The translations under genes were made by a program, and so were the position numbers. A DNA stretch of 64,000 bases. It comes from Ophthalmolycus amberensis (Eukaryota > Chordata > Actinopteri > Perciformes > Zoarcidae). Below, piece after piece: positions 12,746-21,700 of the stretch (position 1 is its first letter; every line of letters starts with the position of its first letter). Under the pieces are notes generated by a model. That model was not told the DNA's origin. It did not search any database and saw only the letters and a program-made list of their open reading frames with translations. The stretch lies in assembly GCA_024529925.1 (NCBI GenBank), contig JAFEUB010001576.1:42501-106500 (forward strand), given 5' to 3'.

Positions 12746-13610
12746 TGTGGGCCTGTACCCACCATGTGTCAGTACCTCCAGGTGAGGGGGCGGGGCCTGT
12801 AGCCACCATATGTCAGTACCTCCAGGTGAGGGGGCGGGGCCTGTACCCACCATATGTCAGTACCTCCAGGTGAGGGGGCGGGGCCTGTACCCACCATATG
12901 TCAGTACCTCCAGGTGAGGGGGCGGGGCCTGTACCCACCATATGTCAGTACCTCCAGGTGAGGGGGCGGGGCCTGTACCCACCATGTGTCAGTACCTCCA
13001 GGTGAGGGGGCGGGGCCTGTACCCACCATATGTCAGTACCTCCAGGTGAGGGGGCGGGGCCTGTACCCACCATGTGTCAGTACCTCCAGGTGAGGGGGCG
13101 GGGCCTGTACCCACCATGTGTCAGTACCTCCAGGTGAGGGGGCGGGGCCTGTACCCACCATGTGTCAGTACCTCCAGGTGAGGGGGCGGGGCCTGTACCC
13201 ACCATGTGTCAGTACCTCCAGGTGAGGGGGCGGGGCCTGTACCCACCATGTGTCAGTACCTCCAGGTGAGGGTGCGGGGCCTGTAGCCACCATATGTCAG
13301 TACCTCCAGGTGAGGGGGCGGGGCCTGTACCCACCATGTGTCAGTACCTCCAGGTGAGGGGGCGGGGCCTGTACCCACCATATGTCAGTACCTCCAGGTG
13401 AGGGGGCGGGGCCTGTAGCCACCATATGTCAGTACCTCCAGGTGAGGGGGCGGGGCCTGTAGCCACCATGTGTCAGTACCTCCAGGTGAGGGGGCGGGGC
13501 CTGTACCCACCATGTGTCAGTACCCCCAGGTGAGGGGGCGGAGTCAGTACCTTCATGTGAGGGGGTGGAGTCAGTACCCACAATGTGTCAGTACCTCCAG
13601 GTGAGGGGCG
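12745..13610 (+). repeat. About 44-bp G-rich minisatellite in SOUL intron 1
   Basis: About 19 copies of a unit containing CAGTACCTCCAGGTGAGGGG followed by a GGCGGGG box. Each unit has a strong donor-like CAG/GTGAGG, a GC box and closely spaced G runs. It resembles the exon-1 donor (TCCAGGTGAG shared), but derivation from that junction is not proven. Confidence 0.95.
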
Positions 13611-13644
13611 GAGCCACTGAACTTCCTGTTTGTTTGTTACAGAC

Positions 13645-16600
13645 ATGACTGGACCGATACAGGAAATGACCCACAACAACCAGCAGAGAGAGCCTCTGCC
13701 CTTCACTCCAATAACCAGTCATGAGAAGGTAAAGATGTACAGTTGCACTCAAAATTATTCAACCCCCATTGCAAATTAGGTTTATTGGCAAAATTTACAA
13801 ACTTTCAGCTCAACAAGGACTCAAACAAGGACATTTTAAATAGCTCAACACAACTAACAACAAGTGGTTTCTCCAAAATGCAACACAAAATGCTCTACTA
13901 AGTACTAAAGGTGCTCTCTTAAGTACTAAAGATGCTCTACTAAGTACTAAAGGTGCTCTCCTAAGTACTAAAGGTGCTCTACTAAGTACTAAAGGTGCTC
14001 TCCTAAGTACTAAAGGTGCTCTCCTAAGTACTAAAGGTGCTCGACTAAGTACTAAAGGTGCTCTACTAAGTACTAAAGGTGCTCTCCTAAGTACTAAAGG
14101 TGCTCTACTAAGTACTAAAGGTGCTCTCCTAAGTACTAAAGGTGCTCTACTAAGTACTAAAGGTGCTCTCCTAAGTACTAAAGATGCTCTACTAAGTACT
14201 AAAGGCCCTCTACTAAGTACTAAAGGTGCTCTACTAAGTACTAAAGGTGCTCTACTAAGTACTAAAGGTGCTCTCCTAAGTACTAAAGATGCTCTACTAA
14301 GTACTAAAGGTGCTCTACTAAGTACTAAAGGTGCTCTACTAAGTACTAAAGGTGCTCTACTAAGTACTAAAGGTGCTCTCCTAAGTACTAAAGATGCTCT
14401 ACTAAGTACTAAAGGTGCTCTACTAAGTACTAAAGGTTCTATACTAAGTACTAAAGATGCTCTGCTAAGTACTAAAGGTGCTCTACTAAGTACTAAAGAT
14501 GCTCTACCAAGTACTAAAGGTGCTCTCTTAAGTAATAAAGATGCTCTACTAAGTACTAAAGGTGCTCTACTAAGTACTAAAGGTGCTCTACTAAGTACTA
14601 AAGATGCTCTACCAAGTACTAAAGGTGCTCTCTTAAGTAATAAAGATGCTCTACTAAGTACTAAAGATGCTCTACTAAGTACTAAAGGTGCTCTACTAAG
14701 TACGGAAGAAGCCCTACAGATAGAGGAGTTTCTAAATATATATATATTTCTGACTCCTCTCTCTCCCCCTACAGATGGAGGAGGTTCTGTATATATATTC
14801 TGACTCCTCCCCCCTCTCTCCCCCTACAGATGGAGGTTCTGTATATATATTCTGACTCCCCCCTCTCTCTCCCCCGACAGATGGAGGAGGTTCTGTATAT
14901 ATATTCTGACTCCTCCCCCCTCTCTCCCCCTACAGATGGAGGTTCTGTATAAATATTCTGACTCCTCCCCCCTCTCTCCCCCTACAGATGGAGGAGGTTC
15001 TGTATATATATTCTGACTCCCCCATCTCTCCCCCGACAGATGGAGGAGGTTCTGTACATATATTCTGACTCCCCCCCTCTCTCCCCCGACAGATGCAGGA
15101 GGTTCTGTATCTATATTCTGACTCCTCCCCCTCTCTCCCCCGACAGATGGAGGTTCTGTATATATATTCTGACTCCCCCCCTCTCTCCCCCTACAGATGG
15201 AGGAGGTTCTGTATCTATATTCTGACTCCTCCCCCTCTCTCCCCCGACAGATGGAGGAGGTTCTGTATCTATATTCTGACTCCCCCCCTCTCTCCCCCGA
15301 CAGATGGAGGAGGTTCTGTATCTATATTCTGACTCCTCTCCCTCTCTCCCCCGACAGATGGAGGAGGTTCTGTATCTATATTCTGACTCCCCCCCTCTCT
15401 CCCCCGACAGATGGAGGAGGTTCTGTATCTATATTCTGACTCCTTCCCCTCTCTCCCCCGACAGATGGAGGAGGTTCTGTATATATATTCTGACTCCTCC
15501 CCCTCTCTCCCCCTGCAGATGGAGGTTCTGTATAAATATTCTGACTCCTCCCCCTCTCTCCCCCGACAGATGGAGGAGGTTCTCTATGAGGAGCGTCTGT
15601 ACCCAGCAGGTAACTGGGCCTGTGTGACTGAAGCAGAAGATCTGTATGAACAGAGCGTCTCTCTGGGCTTCATGAAACTGATGCGCTTCATCTGTAAAGA
15701 GAACTCTAACGGTCAGGCTCCGCCCACTTCGCACTAACCCCGCCCACTCCCATGTATTTGTGTTGTGTAAAATCAAATATCCATAATTTACACTGTAAAC
15801 ATGTAACAATGTTGTATGTTTATATGTAAAGTGATATACACATTTGTGGATTAATTTCTACACGTGAAATTACTTTGTCTGTAAATATATATGAAGTTAC
15901 TAGCTACGTATATATTATGTGTATATAAAGTATATATATATATATAAACGTATATTAGTGTATATATATGTCAGTGGTGGGCCGTCAGGGCCTGCAAGGC
16001 CTTCTCTGCTGGCCTAAACAGAATCACAAAGTTATATCTATTTTATAATTTACCGTACTTTCCGGACTATAGAGCGCACCTGTATATCGGCCGCACCTGC
16101 CGATTTTTAAAGAAAAAAGTATTTGTCCATAGATAAGCCGCACTGGTCTATAAGCCGCAGGTGTCCCCGTTGAACGGCAAGATGCTTTTAACAGAACTAA
16201 AGTTGTCTTCTTCTCTGAACATAACATGTCCGACTCGCTAGCTTCTAAGCAAATTTTAACATTACCGCCAATGGGGAAATGCTAACCGCGATTAGCATTA
16301 GCGAATATAATATATCTTCGTATATCTTTTCATGCTTCATACAGACATACTTACAGACTAAGGTCTCTCAAGGCTACCAAACGGAAGAAGTACAACGAAG
16401 CAGCGTGTCTTCTCATTAGAATCTAGAAGCAACGAGGCAATAACTGTTGTTGCTCACAGCTCTGAATAGCTGTTGTGCTAGCAGCAACTGGCCAAGCCAG
16501 TTAGCCGTAAATGCTATTCAGAGCTACGAGCTACAGGTAGTTATCTGGGGATGATGGTGCGTATCGATCGTCTGTAGGTAGATATCTGGGGACGACGGTG

Positions 16601-17642
16601 CGTATTGATCGTCTGTAGGTAGATATCTGGGGACGACGGTGCGTATTGATCGTCTGTAGGTAGATATCTGGGGACGACGGTGCGTATTGATCGTCTGTAG
16701 GTAGATATCTGGGGACGACGGTGCGTATTGATCGTCTGTAGGTAGATATCTGGGGACGACGGTGCGTATTGATCGTCTGTAGGTAGATATCTGGGGACGA
16801 CGGTGCGTGTTGATCGTCTGTAGGTAGATATCTGGGGACGACGGTGCGGGTTGATCGTCTGTAGGTAGATATCTGGGGATGACGGTGCGTATTGATCGTC
16901 TGTAGGTAGATATCTGGGGATGAGGGTGCGTATTGTTCGTCTGTAGGTAGATATCTGGGGATGACAGTGCGTATTGTTCGTCTGTAGGTAGGTATCTGGG
17001 GATGACAGTGCGTATTGTTCGTCTGTAGGTAGGTATCTGGGGATGACGTTGCGTATTGATTGTCTGTAGGTAGATATCTGGGGATGACGGTGCCGGTGGT
17101 CACTAACATCCACATGATGGAGGACGGAAACACGTTGAAGAAAGACGTCCAGACTTCTTACTTCCTGCCCGCAGAGTTTCAGACCGATCCCCCCCGGCCC
17201 TCCGACTCCGACATCACCATTGTGTACAGAGAGCCAATCAGAGTCATTGCCAGGTCAGAACATCATCATCATAGTGCTTCATATCAAATGTTTTAAGCCA
17301 ATATGTGATCACAGTTATCGTCCTGTTGACTTCTCGATTTACAGCTCTAAACCAGTAGAATCCTGACAAAAGGATTAAATTCACACTTCAGACCTTTTCG
17401 TGGTGCGTTCAAGTCATATCAGACTAACTGTAATAGTTGATGATGCTCTGCTCTGATTGGCTGGCAGGACGTTCTTCGGATCGACCACAGAGGAGACGCT
17501 GACCCGTCAGATCGACCTTCTGTGGGAGATTCTGGGCGTTGGCGACGACCTCCACAGAGACGGTTACATGGTCGCCGCTTACGAGAACCCGAGCATCCCG
17601 AGACGCAGGAACGAGATCTGGTTCATCAGACGCAACCTGTAG
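13645..17642 (+). CDS. SOUL-domain heme-binding protein (HEBP-like)
   Basis: Four coding exons give a 194-aa protein: 13645-13728, 15570-15711, 17070-17253, 17468-17642; phases agree and the start is the first ATG after the acceptor at 13642. Recognisable SOUL motifs are YPAGNWACVTEAEDLYEQS near the N-terminus, RYLGMTVPVVT in the middle, FLPAEFQTDPPRPSDSDI, and the terminal GYMVAAYENPSIPRRRNEIW, matching the RRNEIWL-type end of HEBP1/HEBP2. The family binds heme/porphyrins; this member could be one of the fish-specific SOUL paralogues and I do not assign a symbol. It has no signal peptide, so it is probably cytosolic. Introns 1, 2 and 3 are largely minisatellites; in introns 2 and 3 the array runs straight into the acceptor. 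It converges with eif4a3. Confidence 0.9.
13737..13900 (+). mobile_element. Tc1/mariner-like terminal fragment
   Basis: Begins at a TA with ACAGTTGCACTCAAAATTAT, a layout like Tc1-like terminal repeats in fish, and continues through CAATAAACC-type sequence (reverse orientation) to about 13900, where the next array starts. Only one end is present and no transposase is visible. Family assignment is from memory. Confidence 0.5.
13905..14705 (+). repeat. 21-bp minisatellite with TACTAA in each unit, SOUL intron 2
   Basis: About 38 copies of a unit containing CTAAGTACTAAAGGTGCTCT. Sense-strand TACTAA (branch-point-like) and AGGT recur every 21 bp. The array ends at the start of the acceptor-derived array. 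Confidence 0.95.
14720..15569 (+). repeat. About 53-bp minisatellite derived from a 3' splice junction (about 15 copies)
   Basis: Each unit contains a pyrimidine tract, CCGACAG (or CTACAG) and ATGGAGGAGGTTCTGTAT. The true exon at 15570 follows an identical tract and begins ATGGAGGAGGTTCTCTAT. Decoy acceptors precede about 14771, 14825, 14879, 14928, 14982, 15033, 15089, 15144, 15193, 15246, 15299, 15353, 15407, 15460 and 15514. The frames of 60-108 codons here are artefacts. Confidence 0.95.
15965..16530. mobile_element. Nested non-autonomous DNA transposon remnants
   Basis: Starts CAGTGGTGGGCCGTCAGGGC and soon passes into CGTACTTTCCGGACTATAGA with AAGCCGCA motifs, both of which I recognise as common fish dispersed repeats, probably hAT-related. 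No coding capacity was seen. It abuts the 41-bp array directly. Confidence 0.5.
16531..17095 (+). repeat. 41-bp minisatellite derived from a 3' splice junction (about 13 copies)
   Basis: Units contain CTGTAG then GTAGATATCTGGGG-ACGACGGTGC. The true acceptor and exon at 17070 read CTGTAG then GTAGATATCTGGGG-ATGACGGTGC. The array therefore repeats the acceptor plus about the first 25 exonic bases, and the last unit is the functional one. The polypyrimidine tract is weak in all units, including the real one. Confidence 0.95.
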
Positions 17643-17950
17643 ACGCCGCCTTCCCATCATGCTCTGCTCCTCCTCCTCCCCCTCTGATTGGCTGGTGTTG
17701 ATCTGCTCACTTCCTGTGGAGCGGTTTCAATTTTTTTACTTTGTTTTAACAGGACTCTGAAATCTCAGTGACCAATCAGAGCAAGTTTGTGTTTGTTAGC
17801 GACAGCTGACACTAAAGTCCTGCCCCCTGCCTCTTCCGTCCAATCAGAATGCCTTTGACTAACTGACATCCCATTGGTTCATACATTCATATGATCTTTT
17901 GTCATATCAACAGGAAGTACATCTCTGATTGGCTGCGACCTGAACAGATA

Positions 17951-17956
17951 AATAAA
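17951..17956 (+). promoter_or_regulatory. Poly(A) signal AATAAA of the SOUL gene
   Basis: First AATAAA about 310 bp after the stop; another lies at 18357-18362. Either could define the 3' end, facing eif4a3. Confidence 0.5.
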
Positions 17957-18632
17957 TATTGATCAGATCGATCAGACTGTAAATGGAGCACTTCAACATT
18001 TAGATAAATCATCTCCGAGGTCCAGATCCAGATCCAGGTCTTTCTCCTTGTCCAGGTTCTGGTCCAATCCGGCTTCTGCAGTTTGTCTCGTTTGTAGCAC
18101 CAGTTTAAAGTGAGAAAAGAAAGTGAAGCTTTTTTTAAGTCGGTATTTGTTTGATGAAATATTAAATATTTAGTGATTGTATTTCTTCACCTTGTCAAAC
18201 TGACTAACTCACTTCTGTGGTTTTAATCCTGCAACTCAGTATTTGATGTGAAACAATATAAAAAAAGACCAAACAGCTTTGTGATTTTTGGTGCCCGTTA
18301 CTAGTTTTATCTAGCATATCTGTTCCCTTTCACAGTAAAACGGTTATTGTGTCACAAATAAAATCTGATGGTTTGAATCTGTGAACAAGTTACATCAACT
18401 CGTGAAAATACAAGCTGTAGCTTTAATACCATAATCGATAAGTCTCAGATTAGGCCTTCAACAACATGAGACGTGTATTTAAGGTGTACTTTAAGAAATC
18501 ACAACACGACATTTTGATTCTCCCACCAACAGTGAGATACTATGACTATATACACAGAAGACGTTTATTGACTTTTATCAATAAAAAGCACTAAATTACG
18601 ACTTTCAAACATTTGAGTGAAATCAAAACAAC

Positions 18633-18638
18633 TTTATT
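18633..18638 (-). promoter_or_regulatory. eif4a3: Poly(A) signal of eif4a3
   Basis: TTTATT on the + strand (AATAAA on the coding strand) about 150 bp past the stop codon at 18784-18786. Confidence 0.65.
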
Positions 18639-18783
18639 TACAAAAACAAATCTGTCTTACAGTTGTTTTCACCTCAACAGTGAAATTAAGAAATACACTA
18701 AAACTAACGAGAAATTTAAAAAAAACAAATACAGGAGATAACAGGAAGTAAAAGGGGCGGGGCTTCTGAAAAGACATCCATGT

Positions 18784-21700
18784 TTAGATCAGATCGGCCA
18801 CTGCAGAGAAGAAACAAAACACACACGTGTTAGCGGGTATTAATTATTTGGATCTATTGATTCAGAAAACACATGGCTCGCTGTGATTGGTCATACCGTT
18901 CATGGGCATCTCGTCGATCTGGGTGGAGTAATACTGCTCGATGTCACGCAGGATCCGGATGTCGTCGTTCTTCACGAAGTTGATGGCCACGCCCTTACGA
19001 CCGTAACGACCAGACCGACCAATCCTGAAGGAGGTCAGACATGTTATAAACACGCAATGGGATTAGGCCCCGCCCCCAACGCCCCACCCATCACACAGTG
19101 ATGACGTAGAGCTCTCTGTGGGACAACTTTCTGCTCAGTGATATGTACATGTGGCTGTGTCAATTCATCCTGTGGAGCTGCATTGGTGGACCGGGTGCGT
19201 CACAGCGCTGCACTCGTGCTGTCCCATGTCACGTGTTCGTTGAAGACTCCTTCACTGCAGCCTTCTGGTCCCAGATTTGGAGGACACATCTGATGTATGC
19301 TTCGCGGCCCACCATATCCCAAGATGCATTGCGTGCCGGTGAAGATTTTATTAAGTCCGTTAAGTTACGTGACGTTCGTAGCTTACAAGCTAGCGTTAGC
19401 CGCTGCGCTATTAGCAGCAGCTCGGCTGCCTGCATCCGACCGTAGTTAAGCCTCAAAGTAACTTCACTGTCAAACCTCATATATATATATATATATACGT
19501 CCAGAGAGCGAGAGCGAGAGAATCCTGCTGAGCAGGGATTCTAGGCGATGGGAGCAGCAAGAGGGGGGTGGGGCGGGAACAGCTGTTGACGCAAACAGGA
19601 AGTCCTCTGTAGGGTAGGCCGTCTCATTTCGGAGACCGCATAGTCTAACCTTTGCGGTCCTCAAAGGACGCGGCCCACGTAGACCGCGAAGGCTGGGTCC
19701 TCCGAAGGATGCAGACCCTGAATTGAGACAGCTTGTGAGACTACTTTCTGCTCAGTGATACGTACCTGTGGACGTAGAGCTCTGTGGGACTACTTTCTGC
19801 TCAGTGATATGTACCTGTGGACGTAGAGCTCTCTGTGGGACTACTTTCTGCTCAGTGATATGTACCTGTGGACGTAGAGCTCTCTGTGAGACTACTTTCT
19901 GCTCAGTGATACGTACCTGTGGACGTAGAGCTCTCTGTGGGACTACTTTCTGCTCAGTGATACGTACCTGTGGACGTAGAGCTCTCTGTGGGACTACTTT
20001 CTGCTCAGTGATATGTACCTGTGGACGTAGAGCTCTCTGTGGGACTACTTTCTGCTCAGTGATATGTACCTGTGGACGTAGAGCTCTCTGTGGGACTACT
20101 TTCTGCTCAGTGATATGTACCTGTGGACGTAGAGCTCTCTGTGGGACTACTTTCTGCTCAGTGATACGTACCTGTGGATGTAGAGCTCTCTGTTGTTGGG
20201 CAGGTCGTAGTTGATGATCAGAGAAACTTGAGGAACGTCTAAACCTCGAGCCCAGACGTCCGTAGAGATCAATACACGACTGAAACAGATCAATGAATCA
20301 ATGAATATCAATAGACTACTGGGTCCTGGTCTAGTCTTGATGAGGAGGCTCTGTGACTGGGTGGGCATATCTGGCATAGTTTGAATGTCTCTGTGGGTGA
20401 TTTCGTGCCCGTCACCTCTCCACTGCCCTGTGGTGTACCGCAGGGCTCGGTTCTGGGGCCTCTGTTATTTTGCCTTTATTTGTTACCTTTGGGACCGATT
20501 ATAAGAAGTTACAATGTTGCCCATCATTTATATGCAGATGATATCTAACTCCATCTGTCATTCAAACCCAGCGAGGCCTTCACAGCAACCAGGCTGCTGG
20601 ACTGTGTCAATGCCATCAGAGACTGGACGGCAGAAACCTGCTCACAACTTAACAAGACGGAGGTTCTGATTATTGCACCGGATGAGTTTGTCCCCACGAT
20701 CAGGCCACTCTCCTCTGCTGCCCACTACAACCTGTGTAATCTAGGAGTAATATTTGACCAATCACTGTAGTTTGACCCCCATGTTCAGCAGCTGTCCAGA
20801 TCCTGTTCCCCCGTACTCGCATCTCTCCACTGGCTCCCTGTAGCATTTAGGATCCACTTTAAACTCCTCCCTCTCTCTCACAGAGCACTACACGGTCAGA
20901 CTACTTCACCCCGTGCTCTCAGGTCAAACGTGTTAAATGATCCGTCTGCCCCACGCACTCGCCTAAAGACCTGCGGTGACCGAGCCTTTGAGGCAGTAGC
21001 ACCACGGCGGCGGAAGGCTCTGCCTGCACCTCCACGCTTTGCTGATTCAGTGAATTCATTCCACAATCGGCTCAAGACTCACCTGTTCACACCGGCGTGT
21101 TTAAACTCATGTCTTATGCTGTTATGCCTTCTAATCGTGCTCCCTCTGTGCTTTGTGTCGTCTTAAACTTTTGGTCCTTACACGCTTTGTGTTTGTAAGT
21201 CTGGTCCCGTTACGCACTTTGTGACTAAATGTCTGTGAAAAGCGCTTTATAAATACATTTTACTTACACTTGGGGTCCTGGTCTCAGGCTCTGGGCCCTG
21301 GTCTTAGACTAGGTCCTGGTCTTACCTGGCTCCTGATCTGAACTCCTTCATGATGGACTCCCTCTCTTTCTGAGGCATGTCTCCGTGCATCGAGGACACG
21401 GTGAAGTTGGCCTCTCTCATCTTCTCCGTGAGCCAGTCCACCTGAAACACACACGCACAGATGAAGACTCCACTTCCCAGAAGGCTTTGCTGCAGTGATG
21501 CGAGCTGCGGTGACAGACCTTCCTCTTGGTGTTACAGAAGATGACGGCCTGAGTGATGGTCAGCGTGTCGTAGAGATCACACAGAGTGTCGAACTTCCAC
21601 TCTTCTCTCTCCACGGCAACGAAGAACTGTTTGATCCCCTCCAGAGTCAGCTCGTCACTACGGAGACACGGTAGAAAAAAAAATAAAAATACATATATAT

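Noticed and set aside
12407..12873. Tyr/Ile-rich frames
   Set aside because: TA/TG microsatellite.
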